Source: Callipepla californica brunnescens (Eukaryota; Chordata; Aves; Galliformes; Odontophoridae). From it: a stretch of 64,000 nucleotides of DNA. Made by a program: the position numbers and the translations under genes. Below, piece after piece: positions 1 to 13,229 of the stretch; position 1 is the stretch's first letter; each line of letters starts with the position of its first letter. Location: contig JALIRH010000001.1 of NCBI GenBank assembly GCA_023055505.1, positions 92,844,530 through 92,908,529 on the forward strand. The letters run 5' to 3'. The notes under the pieces are model-generated. The model made no database searches. It saw nothing but the letters and a program-made list of their open reading frames with translations, and was not told where the DNA came from.

Positions 1-586
1 AAACCATTTCCTACTTAAAATATCTTAAATAACTTAAAAATTTTATGAAGATTATGTAAGGAAAATATATTGCTGTAAGTGTGCTGAGGGACACGAATGT
101 TACTTGTCAGTACAACAGGGATCAGTGAATGCTGGAATTGTATTTGTTATTTGATTACTTAGGAGGACATTAAAAAGAAGGGTCCTAACAGAAATGTAGA
201 TATGAAGATTTTCTGTGATTCTAGGAAAAGTAAAATAAAATAAATACTTGTGATCTGGATGAAGTCCATAAATAAAAGTTTTTCTTAGGTCCCTGCCTTC
301 AATTTATATATGAAGGTACAGTAGTGTCTTCAGTCCGTGTGATACACTTGGCAACACTATAAAATCCAATGACTTGGTTAACATATCTAAATTTGTATTC
401 CACATATGCTGGAGGCCTACTTTTTGAAAAAACATACATTGCTAATTCTGTCTCTGAATAAGCAACACTTCCTCGCTTTTGTGCAAAAGGCTCCTACATA
501 CTTTCAGCCCTTTAGATCTAAGGCGCTGTCACAAACTAATAAATGTAATAATACAAAGAAAATTTTAGATGAGGTATCTGTCAGAC

Positions 587-604
587 TTTTTTTTTTTTTT
601 TTTT
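587..604. repeat. Poly-T run, (T)18
   Basis: Uninterrupted T run. No polyadenylation signal lies on the minus strand next to it, so it is not clearly the tail of a retrocopy. Confidence 0.9.
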
Positions 605-1296
605 CTGAAACTACTGAAATTGCTACCACTGAAATTGATAAATCTCTCACTAAGCCTAGGTCTCTGAGAATACGGCATGGTGATTGGTGGTTTCTTCTAG
701 CATATCAGGAAAACATTGTTTATGAAATATTATTCATTTAGAGATGCCTGGTCAGACTGTTTTTGCTTAGATTTGACATGCAAATAATCATGCGCACTAC
801 AGCTAGGATTTCTTTAGATTTTAGTGGATTTCCAAATCATTTCTATTTCATCAATTCTTTAATATTGGCTGTTCATGTTTAGAAAGCTTATCATGTGCGT
901 GAGTTATCAGTTAGGTTTCCATACATGATAACATCATAGTTATTTTAGTCACTGAAAAATAATAGTAATTCTGTTTAGCTGTTCTGATATTTAATTTGAA
1001 TATTTTGTTTTTCTCCAATTGCTTTTTATTTTTTTAATAGCATTGAAATATGGTAAAGAAAAGCCTTTTTGCTCAAGCTAGATCTATATATGATTTAGAT
1101 ACACGCAATTACATGACTATAAGTTAATCACAGTGAAAACTGCCACAGGAAGAATTACCTGCAGGTATATTTTAAACTGCATGATATTACTGTATTATCC
1201 ATTATATGCTACCTCCTTTTAAACTTCAGAAACTAATGTAAGTCTGCAGATCCAGGTCAGTTTTGGCTCAAGAGAAATCTACTTAACTTGTTGGGG

Positions 1297-1314
1297 AAAA
1301 AAAAAAAAAAAAAA
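1297..1314. repeat. Poly-A run, (A)18
   Basis: Uninterrupted A run after GGGG, with no AATAAA just upstream. Confidence 0.9.
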
Positions 1315-1379
1315 CAACTGTTTCCAGAGTACTGTCAGGTCATTCAGATTTTTGGGTTTTGCTTGGTGAGATTGTCAAG

Positions 1380-1641
1380 AATTATTCACTATAATGCCAT
1401 TTTGTCCAAGGAAGCAATTTATTTTTCCCTCTAAAATAAAAATCTTTTGCATCCCGATATCTTATTTATTAAGTTAGTTTTCCTCCTCAGATAGCTGCTG
1501 CTGTTTTGTTTTTAGTCCCATCTCTTTTTTTCCCTTTTTCACTTTTCCCTTTCCCTCTTCTTCTTTCCCAGGGTATGGGTCCATGGGTCTCCTGCCCCCT
1601 TGTCATGGAAATGGGATGAACCAGCCCATAAACCTTTGGCA
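1380..1641 (+). mobile_element. LTR-A fragment (3' part of an ERV LTR)
   Basis: From about 1,460 the sequence parallels the 3' part of the better preserved copy at 52,509-53,734. Shared blocks, in order, are a TTATTTA..AAG/CTAG block, TTTCCTCCTCA, a GCTG(C/T)TG..TTTTGTTTTTA block, a pyrimidine-rich CCC/TTT stretch, and the terminal CCAGCCCATAAACC followed by a final CA at 1,641. The 5' half is not recognisable and the left edge is approximate. Homology is seen within the window; the ERV LTR assignment rests on the TG..CA ends and target duplication of the later copy. Confidence 0.65.
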
Positions 1642-2067
1642 ATTATTTAAGATGCAAATAATTTTATTTAGAGTTTAGAATTATTATTATTGTTTGCTTT
1701 ACTGCTAAATGTTCTTCTCCCAACATCTTTGCTTCTGTTCACTTAAAGTTAGAGGGGTTATCAAGGTTTGCTGAGAGTGACAGTGTAATCTAAGAAGAAA
1801 GGAAGAAAAAAAAGGTTCTAACAAAGTAGATACATTGAAAAATACTTCTGACAAGAGCTAGACAGCAATTCACCGCAGCTGGATTATGAAATCAGTTTAT
1901 GTAACTATGTAAAGCAATCTTCAAGAGTAGTTGAAGGTGGTTTTGGAGTTTTGGGTTTTGTAACGTTTGTGGATATGATTTCACAGCAAGGCATAGAGTA
2001 AAGTGTCATGTTGCAACACAAAATTGAATATATGTCTGCAAAATGCAAACCATGTCCCAGGAAAATG

Positions 2068-2069
2068 AT

Positions 2070-2100
<31 letters not shown>
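2068..2100. repeat. (ATTT)n microsatellite, about 8 units
   Basis: Perfect ATTT repeat of about 33 bases directly after AAAATG. Confidence 0.95.
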
Positions 2101-2822
2101 GTGCTCAGTATACAATAAAAAGTAGCTGCTAACAATCAATATGCAACTTGATGTTTTTCACGGGTAATGGATATATGCTGTGTGGACACTTCAAAAATCA
2201 ATGAGGATGGAATGTTTTATCTCCAGGTTTTACTCTACTGTTGCTATCTCTGTGAAGTGACAGTACTAAACCCATTCAAATTGTGTCTTGGCAGTGGTTT
2301 GACATTTTAAAAGATAAAAAAAGCCTACCGTGTTAGATATCCTGGGAGACCCAGACAGCAATAATACCAAAAAGGAAAGTAATAAAGAAGCAACTCATGG
2401 CATGTAGTTGCATTTTTTGCTATTGATTCTGAAACTGCTGAAATGGAACTTCTTTATCAGCAGCTACATAATCAGCAACTAAAAGCAATGCATCTCTGTC
2501 TGAAAATGCAATGGAACCACTGTGTCAATTTAATAAAAAGTTATCAGTTAGAAAAACCTGTAGAATTACATCACATTACATACTGATGCATGTAAGATTG
2601 TTGAATTTGATAATTGACAACTTGATAACTGCAAAGACAAGAACTGACTGGAAAAATGGTGATTTTAAATTATTTGACAGGCTTTCTCTCGGTTGTACAT
2701 TTGGGTAGAGATCTGATACACAGATTTGACCTGCTGAACATGGAGACACAAGTAGATACTAATAAAGTCATGGCCAATATGTTGCAAACATACAGTCATA
2801 CAGAAATTAAGATGTAAAGAGT

Positions 2823-2863
2823 AGTACTATTTTGATAGTAAGTACTACTTGTAAAATAGTACT
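2823..2863. repeat. 11-bp perfect inverted repeat
   Basis: AGTACTATTTT at 2,823-2,833 is the exact reverse complement of AAAATAGTACT at 2,853-2,863, with a 19-base spacer that itself holds AAGTACTACTT. It could form a small cruciform. No element boundary or transcript is evident. Confidence 0.6.
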
Positions 2864-4249
2864 AAGATTGTTAGTAAAATAATAGCGTTGTAACAATAGT
2901 TAAAGCATTGTCATAGAGAAAATGAAACATTCCGAAAGCTTACTCATTTTGTATTTTCAACATTAAGACACTCAGTAACGGGACTTTTAAAAGACAATTT
3001 TAAAATGTATCAGAGAGGCTGGGCCTCTACATGAGATTAATGCTGTGCAATTAATCTGTGATTGATTTCTCTAAAGCTGTACTCAGTATTAGAGGAAAGA
3101 CATTAGATATATCCTTCTGAGTGTTGCATCACTGATGAGAATATTTTATTGAAGGATCACTGCAGGTATTCAGTTAGTAGCATTTGGAATAAACTGTGAC
3201 CTTAGCAGATGCTAAATATAAACATGTTTGGGCTTTAACTTTGATTTCCAAACCTGTCAATATCAGGACATTAAAAATCAGTTGTAATATGCTAACAGCT
3301 CTTCTGTGTCTAAATACTTGAAAATATCATTAACAAAGGGTTTTTTTTTTTGACCTGTTTGAGCATGTTCGTAAAAGCCTCAACTGTTGAAATTTCTTAA
3401 TATAGGGAGGAAATACCTCTACTGATATGTTATTTCAAAGAATTAGTTGTGCGTTCTCTGTGAAGTGAACCAGACCTGTCCTACTAGATGTGCTCTAGCT
3501 GAAATTGTTTTCTTTGTGTTCTACTTGTTGCTTTTCCAGTTATACTTTTTAATTCTTTGACTGTTTACATGTTTCCAAGTCAAACCTGTTAACAGATAGT
3601 TAACAAGGTAGTCCAAAATCAATTTATAATTAACAATCAAAACTAAACTTTATGTAACAGTGGCATTATATATGCCGCTATGTCTCATTATTCCATTTCT
3701 GTAACAACACAAACTGAGGCTGAACAATGAATAAGAAAAGGTAGTTTCCTGATCAACAGTCATCATGGAGAAAGACTGTGTACCATGCAGCTGTACTATA
3801 TACATATGATATTCTAAGGTGGAAAAGTTGCCCTCAATCCATTGCATTTCACATCTACAATACCATAACTTCCGTCCTTAAAATCATTTAGTGTGAGAGA
3901 CACTTTGACTTTGAATTATATTATGCATAAAGGACAGAAATTAGTCTTCAGGTCAGGAATGCTTTTATATACTACTTTTTTCAAGCAAATGTATTATAAA
4001 AGCTCATTTCATCTACCTGTACTGCTCACATTGGATTTATTCTTTCATTTCAGCAGAACTGTTTTAAATCACAGTAATTTCTGAAATGTAATTAGAATTC
4101 TGATTCAAAAGGTCTAATTTGCAGAAACAGAAGAAAAATCTTTTTATACTCATAAAAAGTCAGTTTTCTACTGCTAGGAAAAAAAAATCCAAGTTGAGTT
4201 ATTTGAAAGATGTGCAGAAATGGACTGCTGCATCTGCTGTGTACAAAAT

Positions 4250-4595
4250 TGTGGAGGTTTTGTGACTTTTTGCTGTCGGTATTCCACATCAGAACATCAT
4301 GTAAATCCATGGGAGTTGAAGAGATAATGTTCCGTCAGGCAGAGAAAGAGGGGTGGAGCTCCTGTCTGGAGACAAGCGTCTGGCGCTCATAGGCTTCCTT
4401 TCTGGGTTCACAGTGGAGAAAAGCACATGTGCTTCCCCTGCAGTCTAAGATCTCATATTTTGGACATTACTGTCTGTCTAATTTTGTATGATTTAGTAAA
4501 TTACATTTCTGCTCAGATCGTTGCCATTGGATTTTTTTTAAACCCGTCTACTACCTCCTTCCTCTTCCCCTTCTTCCCTCCCCCCCCTTACTGAG
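4250..4595 (+). mobile_element. LTR-A, older near-complete copy
   Basis: Begins TGTGGAGGTTTTGTGACTTT, matching the TGTCGTGG start of the copy at 52,509. It continues with the shared block TATTCCACATCAGAACATCA and an (A)TGGGAGTT block. The 3' part keeps TTTAGTAAA, GCTCAGATCGTTGCCAT and a pyrimidine-rich run ending in C8. The right end is not clear, so the boundary is approximate. It is more diverged than the 53-kb copy and no target duplication was found. Solo LTR is inferred because no internal retroviral sequence flanks it. Confidence 0.7.
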
Positions 4596-7460
4596 CTTTA
4601 CAGACCACAGCATCTTACTTCATTAACCTGATTTATGACTGTAAAACTCAAGTGTATGTCTAATACATAGACTCACATTCCATAAAGATTCATGAGACTT
4701 TATAGAGGAACTTACTTGGTCTTTACAGGCTTCACATACAGTAACTAGTAAAACAGATTGGAGGACACAACTGTGTAGTAGTACACACATCTACAAATAT
4801 GTAGTAATACATACAAATGTATAGAATAGTTTGTTCTGAAATATCTTATACTTCTGACATATTTCAGATTTTAAATATCTATCTACCTGTTTACCTATCC
4901 ACATTAAAATGAATTTTAGATTATTCCACAGACACAGTATGCATTTATGGCTATATATTCTCCTGGATAACTTAGAGCTTAACTACATCCAGAAAAAAAT
5001 TGAGCTCATGAGAGCAATGTCCATTCCATTATGCAAACCAAGCATAGTCAGTGGGATGATAGAGCTTTGCTTCAAAACACTTCAATCCTTACCAAAACAC
5101 TACTGTAGACACATTTTTATGTGTCCATCAATATAATCCAATGCTGATCCAGGGTTACATAAAATTAGTAATTGGAGAAAAACAGATTAAGATCCTTTTT
5201 GTAATGTAAGTGAAGCAAAATAGAAATGGAATGGTGGTGCCCATGCTTATTCAGTATCAAGCCATTTTTTACATACTTGATTGTTCTTCGTCCATTCCAA
5301 CAGTCCTCTAAGAGTTGGTGCTCTTGATATGCATTCAGTTCAGCATTCATTTGAATTCACTCACCTTTTTGAAATGTGTGCACTCTGAAGTCAACAAACA
5401 GTCTTTTTTGCTTTTTCTCAGATAACAGTTGAAGTACTTGGATCTGGCTTTGGATATGGATTCTAAACACTTCAGCACTTCAGTAGTTCTTGCATATTCA
5501 GATGTTCTCTTTACTGCTTCTGCTTACTTTTTTTTTTCTTTTTTTCTTTTTCTTTCTTTCTTTTTTTTTTTTTTTCACCCTAGGAGCACTTATCAAAGTA
5601 AGTTACCTTGTGGAATAATTTAATTCTAGTTTTCTATAAATTGGTATATGACTAAAGTCATTTGTACATGTATTTTCTTTCCTATGAGCACAAACATGTA
5701 TGTAACAGTGATCAATGACCATACATACAATGTATGTTAAGTTTTGTCTAAGATATATGTATATAATAATCCATTCTTCATATAATGCATTCCAGTATAA
5801 ATAACTATGAAGGAGCATATAAAATCAGTTTTCTTTTTTAACGCTGTGTTTTGTGTCCTTATGTGCTGAACGCTGTTATTTGAAGTTGTAGCCCCTGTCC
5901 CAATAGCGAGTCTTGTCTACATTTCCATGTTTGTGGCTATGAATCTATGAACTTAAGCAAAAAACCTCAGCTTTACTGTGTCCTTTCTTTTCAACTACCA
6001 ACCTGTGTAACAACCTGTCTGTTACATCTTTCATAATCATAAACTATATGCGGCAAGAAATGTTCTGGGTCATTAATATGACAGCATCAGGAGATTTCTG
6101 TCTATAATATATTCTAAGTGTCAGCAATGATAGGACATATTGTCACTTGTGCTCTTCATAATTATAAATTTGAAATCCAATGGCTGTTGTAAAGGCAGAG
6201 AACTCTCCAATAGACAACAGAGTTCCAAATCCTGTGGTGCCTGCCCTTGACAAATATTCTTCATTTTTTGAGTCACTTCAAAAAGAGTTTTGCACTGAAT
6301 ATGATTGCAACAGCAGGTTATAAATAGCTATATTTACCCATGGCTATGAATTAAAAGAGCTGCAATTGAACCATTTTTAGTTGAGATTATTTTTCCCTGT
6401 CTGTAATTTATTCCTTGCTCCATTATGCTTCAGAAATTCTGGGCTTGAAGCTTTAAAAGTTACAATTCCTCAACAAGAAAACAGACAGTTCTTAATGATA
6501 TTTTAGGTGTTATGGTTACCAGAGAATGGAACAGCAGTTGTAAGCTTGTCCCGTTCCTTAGCAACAGAGCAAAGGGAATCCAGGAAACTTGACTGGTGGG
6601 AGCCTGGGTTGCTCATGTGTGTTCTTAGCATCTTTTTCCACCTGTCACAGCAAATGAGAGGAAAAATCAAAACTAGCTTTCCAAGGAAAGGTTCTATGTA
6701 TGTGATTTAAAACTACTCCACACCTACTCCACACCACATATGTGATAGTTGAACATGAACACTTACTTTGCTTGGTTAATCATTCAATTGTCAGAGCTAA
6801 AAAAATAAAAATAAATAAAAAAATAAAAAAGAAGTGAAGAATATGTGCTAAGTTTGCAGCTATTTAAAATAAAACTTAGATTTGCAGTGTTTCTTTGAAA
6901 TCCTAGCTCACAGTGCATAGTGACCGAATTCTTCCTAATTTCAAGGGCAGCAAATTCTCATCATTTCCATCTACCATACAGCCACAATAAACTTAGCTTT
7001 CCTTTGAAACAATAAGTATGTTTTCTGAATTACAAGGTACTTCATATCCAATAGAAAGGGCATCTTAATTGTAATGCAGTCACTTCAGCAGATTTTTTAA
7101 AAAGAAACAAACCCAAAGCCAAATATTAAGCAAAGCAATAAATCCCATCTCTGATAGGATTTAGATTATATGTACTTCAGATTAGATTAACATCATCCTG
7201 TACTCTATTTACGAACAGTAGAAGATAATTTTAATTTCTGATTGCATTCCCATTATACCTGCAGTACTAAGGTCCCCTTGGCAGCCATGGTCTGCTGGGG
7301 GCTGGAGAACGTTTTCTTTTAAAGTGTTCAGTAGACTGTGAGCTTTTGTTTCCAATGGGTGGTGAGCTTCCTTTGGTCCATAACATGATTTTGATGATGA
7401 CAGTAGGCTCAGTCATCCTTTCAGACAACCATGCAATTCTTTACTCTTCTTTTGGGCAAA
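4596..7460. other. Unassigned DNA
   Basis: Nothing recognised. A T-rich low-complexity stretch lies at about 5,528-5,576 and an A-rich AAATAAAAATAAA stretch at about 6,799-6,831. A moderately GC-rich patch (7,270-7,330) around GCAGCCATGGTCTGCTGGGG has no assignment. Confidence 0.6.
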
Positions 7461-7800
7461 CCTATCATAGAATCAAAGGCTTGGTTTGTAAGGGACCTTA
7501 AATATTGTCTACCCCTGCCATACACCACAATACCTTGTTCTTGTTGAACTTCATTAGATTCACATGGGACCACTTTTCAAGTTCATCAAGTTCCCTTTGG
7601 ATGGCACCTCTTCCTTCTGTTGAAGCAACTACACGACTCAGCTTGGTGAATGTGTATTTGATTCCACTGTCTATGTAATTGATAAAGAAGTTAAAGCCCA
7701 AGGCAGACTCTTGGGGGTCACCACTAGCGACTAGCCTCCACCTAGAGATAGATCTGTTGAAATCCATCACAACTAAGTTTTAATTAAGCTTCCTCTATTC
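7461..7800 (-). mobile_element. CR1 LINE fragment (end of reverse transcriptase domain)
   Basis: On the minus strand a partly open frame (7,770-7,498) reads as the CR1 reverse transcriptase region after the catalytic box, with recognisable pieces DFNRSISRWRLVASGDPQES, FFINYIDSGIKYTFTKLS, GAIQRELDELEKW and HVNLMKFNKNK. The FADD box itself is missing: after TKLS the frame goes straight to RVVAS. At the left, TCATAGAATCA at about 7,466 looks like a CR1 3' tail joined to the coding part, implying a large internal deletion. CR1 is a poly-A-independent LINE of birds and reptiles; this copy is inactive. Confidence 0.9.
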
Positions 7801-10711
7801 CTTCCTGAAGTACCCGGAATTAATTTAGAGCACATCTGGTGATTTGTTTGGACATGGAGATGCTAAAAGGGCTTTGCTGATTTCAGATACAGGCTCAGTT
7901 GGGAGGTGGAGGGGGATGACATGACACAATATATTTCCTGTCCCAGTTCTTCCAAGACAACAAGAGAAGTGTGGAGTTTTAGGAAGTTTGAATCTACTGA
8001 ATCTATTTCTCATCAAGAAATCGATGTTGGAGGACTTAGGCACTATCCCAGCCCCATTCTTCACTGACTTTAATACTCTGAAGTAGGGCAGAGAAATAGG
8101 CAGGCAAAAAAAAGTATGTGTGTAAGGTCTTGGTGAGTGCATGAAAGAGTAAATTTTGGGAAAAGAATGTCTCATCCTGGAGAGGAGATTGTAAGGAAGA
8201 GTTAGTATCAAAAGTGGATGTGAAGAGGATGTCCCATATCACTTACAAAGTTGGCAGACTGTGACATGTTCTTGGAAAAGACAGTCCAGTTTGTTTTAGG
8301 ATAACATAGCCTTGAGCTGTCGCAGCACAAACCAAATCATCTTCCCAGCATGATCATACCTATCCTACATGGCATTCTTCCACCTCATGAATTTCTGAGC
8401 CAAAAAATATAAAATAAAGTTCATGTTCACAAATAAATATTTTTCTCTGAATCTTTGAGTTGAAAGATTTAGTTTCTTTTTATATGCTTAAGAAGATTGG
8501 TACTAGCCTGAAACATATTATAGATGGTCTACTGTTACTCATATACTCGTATATTGTTACTCTACTGTTACACTTATTATGTGGTGGTATTAGAAGCAAC
8601 ATGTGTATTTCACTTCTTTTTAATTTATATATAAGCAAAGAGTTAATGATGACAATGCAAAAAGAAATGTTGACACTAGTTTGGAAAAAAGGGATTCAGT
8701 GTTCTTTCCATGAATAGTATTCTCTATTCTAGAAAATGTAGTTTAACACTTTGATTTATTTAAACAAGTCATTACTTGTACAAATTTTACCAGGCAACTC
8801 AAGGTCATAATGTGTTTTATTTTAATTCAGTAGCATTTTCACCATCCAATAGGATATGTTGTTTTTTCTCCTTCACCTCGATAGATCTGCAGTGCTGACT
8901 TTTTTCAACTTGTTTGATTCTTAGTTAAATGGTACATTTTCCTCAAGCCTATCGCTCTTCATTTCTGCTGCCAGAAGAGTAATTAGATTTTTAGCAAGTT
9001 CAAAATGTACATGTATCAGGAGTTTCGTTTCTGTCTTCTGGCATTAATGTTAATTCTTACAGAATTTTGGCAAACTTCAGGTTTTCAGTTCCTTCATTTA
9101 TGAAACTGAAGTAATAACTATTTCCTTACTCCAAAGAAAAATGTGTGCTTCTTATTAGGAAAAACTACAGACTTGTGAGATTGATTAAAATGAATAAGTA
9201 GAAAGAATGCAAAGCAGGTTTATGTTTGCCTAGTTGCTGGAGATAATACAAAAATGTAGGGAGTAGGATAGAACAGTTCAGGATACTTTTTACAAAATCC
9301 AGAGTTTATTAGTGTGGAAATTACTTCAGACAACTAAATCATTTGAAAATTATGAAATTCTTAATAATTTTGAATACTTTCTCTGAAACTGTAATAGAAT
9401 ACTTAGATGCTGTTTGGCATGTTCAACTAAATTTTGCAAAAAAAAAAAAAATCAGTTTCCTGATCCACATACATCCTGGTGGCAGATGTAACATAAAACA
9501 CATGTTTTCAATTAAATCTATGCTAAAACAAATCACTACAACATTCTGTTTCCGTAGAAAATAATCATTTATTTTCCTATCATACTTAGGCTTTGTAATT
9601 TTGAAGCCTAAAATCTAGTATAATTTTTTAAACTTTATTTTGCAAAAAAATTTAATAATTTCCTATCTGTGATGAAGAAATTTTGATCATCTGTATAACT
9701 GAACATATTAGTTATTGGTTGTATAAGACATTAATTAGAATTTGAAATATTCTACAATATGATAGATCAGATAAAACAATCACATAAATATGACATAAAT
9801 ATATAACTGAAAAAATCATTTTGTAAAGGAATTAACTTTCTGTTGAATGGTTTAAGTACAGAGATTAGAAAATAGATTTTTTTTTCCATTATTAACTAGT
9901 CCTATATGTTAGTTACAAGGATCCTTAATAAATAATAGCAATGAGAAGAGTTATAGTTTCAAAGTTTTTCCTTCTGAAGATTGGTTGTATACACAGACAC
10001 AGAAATAATGAGTAAAAGGAAAGTACTTTATAAACAATTCTACTGTTTAATTTTGGTACTTCGTTAAAACTACAGTTTAGTAGTTTCTGTTGAATGTTAT
10101 GCATTTCATGTCTTAATTTATTGCCTAATGATACTGCGGTACCTAATGGTTCTAAGACCCATTTAAGAGTTCACATATTTCAAAAGAAAGGTGGCTGCAT
10201 TTCAGTTCCATGTAAAATGATTCCTCTATTCCATTCCTTCCACATGAGATTACTGTGGAGATTAGTGTTTAATTAATTCAAGTTTGTAAACCATTCTCAT
10301 ATCCTTGGATGAACTCCATAATAGCATAATAGAAATGCCAAATAGTGTGGTTCTGCAGCAAAATTAAATTGGTTCTACATTCCATGTTATTTTAAATCGT
10401 TTAGATGGTACATATAAAACTTATTTCCTATGAATAGGATTATTTTTTAATCTTAATTTCTCAATAAAATATAAGGTTTTAAAAAATATTTACATTTTTT
10501 GCAAAGATTTTAAGGCTCTATAATATATATTCTCACTATGCCTCGTGGTTGCTGGAGATTTCAATTACCAAACATTCTACTGATATCAGGTAGTACTTAA
10601 AAACTAGTGAAGCTGTATGAGGTTAATCATGCAATGAGTTTAATTTAATATGTACTGCATTTTATTGTGGTGTTTTTACGTCAGTAGATAGCTTATCTCC
10701 ATCATGCTGCT
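7801..10711. other. Unassigned DNA
   Basis: 7,820-8,240 is less AT-rich and holds a 128-codon minus-strand frame (8,211-7,825) overlapping another frame. No family is recognised; it may be an old repeat upstream of the CR1 piece. 8,300-10,711 is AT-rich with poly-A runs (about 9,437-9,449) and no recognisable feature. Confidence 0.55.
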
Positions 10712-11060
10712 TTCTCACTCCCCTTCTCAAAAGAACTCCGTGAGAAAATAAGGAGACAAAGCTTTTGGGTTCATATAAGGACAGGGAGATCACTCACCAT
10801 CTACCATCATGGGCAAAACAGATTCAGCATAAAGGACATTAATGTATTTTATTCCCTATGGATTAAAGACTATAGCACTGAGAGCTGAGAGCTAAAAGCA
10901 AGCTAAAAACACCTCCTCCCCCTATCCAAGCCACATAGGGTATGGGGAAATTAGTTGTGCAGCCAGTCCTTTACACTTACTCTTCTCACACAGGCCCCAC
11001 CACCACCACTACCAAAACTTTGCTATGTAAACTCAGTACTCAATATGGACATAGAAGTAG
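10712..11060. mobile_element. Avian ERV-type interspersed repeat, internally deleted copy
   Basis: Recognised by the block around 10,770-10,830 (a GGACAGGGAGATCACTCACC stretch followed by ATGGGCAAAACAGATTC), a middle block of AAAACACCTCCTCCCCC, and a right end near 10,990-11,055 with CTACCAAAACTTTGC. This pattern is known from a widespread bird repeat that I believe is retroviral in origin, but I cannot name the subfamily. The middle, which in fuller copies holds degenerate units of about 26-30 bp, is absent here. A related segment with that middle lies at 26,485-27,240. Confidence 0.55.
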
Positions 11061-11154
11061 CAGCTCAAACTATGAGTTCGGTATAGAAAAGCGAGACATT
11101 ATTATGGATTTACTAGAAAAATAGCATGTTAATATTCATTATTCCATGACCCCA

Positions 11155-11475
11155 TATAATTTCTTTGTTATGAACTTCTAATCTCCCTGCTAAAGCAGGT
11201 TTCCTCGAATAGGTTACAAAGAATATCATCCAGGCAATTTTTGAGTGTCTCTGGAGAAGATGACCTCTCTGGGCAGCTTGTTCCAGTGCTCTATCACCCA
11301 CACAATAAAGAAGTTCTTTCTCATTGTCTTATGGAACTTTCTGTGCTACAGTTTGTGCCCATTGCCCTTTGTTCTGTTGCAGGACATTTCTGAAAAGAGC
11401 CTGTCCCCATCCACCTAACTCCCACACTTTAGATATTTGTAAGCATTAATAAGATCCACCTGACCTAATATATAT
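11155..11475 (-). mobile_element. CR1 LINE fragment (3' part)
   Basis: On the minus strand this is the last coding part and start of the 3' region of a CR1. The plus strand shows the usual reverse-complement landmarks: CTCCCTGCTAAAGCAGGTTTCC, GACCTCTCTGGGCAGCTTGTTCCAGTGCTC split across 11,260-11,292, AAGAAGTTCTTTCTCAT, and TTTGTAAGCATTAATAAGATC. The terminal tail is missing at the left edge. Truncated at both ends. Confidence 0.9.
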
Positions 11476-12649
11476 ATAAATGATCTCCATGGTTATATCA
11501 ATACTCTGGACAACATTTCATTAAACATCTTAATTCTCTCCTTGATTTCATATAGAAAAGGATGTATATTATCTGTGTAATATTTCACATCACTATTTTA
11601 ACTTTAATTCTAGGGGTCTCATGTGAGACTGGACAGTCAATACCTGTGTTATTAATGCTTGAAAGATATTAGAATTCTGCTAAGATTTCCCAGTTTATAA
11701 ATGAGTTGTTGTCAGATCAGAACACATTCCAGCTGTAGAAATCTTCTCTGTGCTGCTCCTTACATATTGACCCTTCTGCACTTTCTTGTAAGAATTCCTG
11801 TTGCAGAATACTGAACAAGATGCTGTAGGATTTTCATGCTTGAATAAACTGATGCAGTTACCTATTTTAACTGTTCTTAAATCAATATACTTGGTGAAAT
11901 AACTTATAAGGGCATCTGACCTTTGGACTGCCTTTAACACAGTTAATTTTACTGTAACGAATTTCTGCAAAGAGTATTTTAATATTAAGAATAAAAAGGT
12001 GTATTCAGGACTATGGTCTATCTTCCTCAATGCTTACAAACTAGGAGGAGAAAAATGCTTCAGCCTACGGCAGTTTAATATTAAAAGCTGGAGTTCACTT
12101 CCATTCCAAAGCAAAACCTTTTTATACTATGTTTTTTGACAATTGATGCTACATATCTCCCATCTACAAGTTAACACATAGACACAGCTACTGTGCAACT
12201 ACCAAAGTGCTATTGGAAGAATGCTATGAAATAAAATAAAAGCATTACCCGATTTTAAGTGAAAAAGGTATCAATTTTATAAAGAGATCAGCATGGTAAT
12301 TGATGTAAAATACCTAGGAAGACTATACATCATACTTTTTCTGAATTTTTCTCTCTGATATTTTATATTTGAAAAAGTCTCTGTGACCAAGTGAATAAAT
12401 AGTTCAGCAGGACCTTTGTACTGTGTCCTCTTGGTAATCTCTGATTTGAAAACTGCTCTGCTTTATTATTATTATTATTATTATTTTAATCAGTTTCACA
12501 AGTTGGCTTAGAAAAGATAGAAGAACATTGTTAATTAAAAGCACTATGTAATTGATAAAGGCAGCAAAAAATATCCTTCCATAGAAACAGAAAAATCTAG
12601 ACATTTTAAATACCCTTTTTTTTTTTTTTTTCTTTACAAACTAAGCTAC
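11476..12649. other. Unassigned DNA
   Basis: No feature recognised except a (TTA)n microsatellite at about 12,462-12,486 and a poly-T run at about 12,617-12,632. A 111-codon minus-strand frame at 12,030-11,695 resembles nothing I know and is probably chance. Confidence 0.55.
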
Positions 12650-13167
12650 CCTGACTCGAACTGACAGAGTTCATTCCCTTCCTAATCGCTGATACAGTGC
12701 TGTGTTTTGGATTTGAGATGAGAATAATGTTGATAACACTGATTTCTTAATTACTGCTGTGGAGTGCTTACACTAAGTCAAGGACTTTTCAGTTTCTCAC
12801 ACTGCCTTCCCAGTGTGAGTGCAGTGAGTGTACAAGACACTGAAGTGGGACAGAATCAGGACAAGTGACTCAAATTGGCCAAAGGGATATCTTACAACAT
12901 ATGATGCTATGGTGAACAGTAAAACTGGGAGAGTTTTTGTTGCTTGGGGATGGAGTTGGAACATGGTGAGCAATTCCTTTGTGTATCACTTCTTTTGTGT
13001 ATTCCTTTATCATTATAATTTATTTTTTTTTCTAATCCTCATCAGTCTTACTAAACTGTGTTTATCTTAATTCAAAGTGTAACATTTTCCAATTCTGTCC
13101 CCTGTGTCACCGAAGGAGAGTGAGTGAATGGATGGTGGTTAGCTGTCTACAAAGCTAAACATTTACA
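12650..13167 (+). mobile_element. LTR-B, near-complete solo LTR
   Basis: Landmarks in order: an ACAGAGTTCATT..CTTCCTAAT start, TGTGTTTTGGATTTGAGATG, TTGATAACACTGATTTCTTA, GCTTACACTAAGTCAAGGAC, GGCCAAAGGGATATCTTACA, a YATGATGCTATG..AGTAAAACTGGG promoter-like part, GGTGAGCAATTCCTTTGTGT, and a 3' end GTTAGCTG..TAAAC..TTACA. This order matches an abundant bird LTR family whose 3' end reads GGTTAAACCACGACA. The copy at 61,765-62,260 shares its first half. No clear target duplication was found. No internal retroviral sequence adjoins it, so it is taken as a solo LTR. Confidence 0.75.
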
Positions 13168-13229
13168 AGCATAAGGCTTTAAAAATCATCACAAACTTGA
13201 AAAAGACTTTTTATTTTTCGTCCATTTTC

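Larger units (their letters stand above)
1..1379. other. Unassigned AT-rich DNA
   Basis: No gene or recognisable mobile element is seen. A 111-codon frame at 406-741 on the plus strand runs through a poly-T tract (giving a phenylalanine run) and shows no family resemblance, so it is taken as chance. Confidence 0.6.
1642..4249. other. Unassigned AT-rich DNA
   Basis: No gene or mobile element is recognised. It contains an ATTT microsatellite and a short inverted repeat, listed separately. The open frames here are 60-65 codons and look like chance. Confidence 0.6.

Noticed and set aside
406..741. 111-codon plus-strand frame
   Set aside because: Crosses a poly-T run and shows no recognisable domain.
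1642..4249. Provirus body between two LTR-A pieces
   Set aside because: No retroviral gene similarity is readable and the right LTR edge is unclear; kept only as a finding to test.
11695..12030. 111-codon minus-strand frame
   Set aside because: No recognisable domain, CR1 or retroviral similarity; treated as chance.
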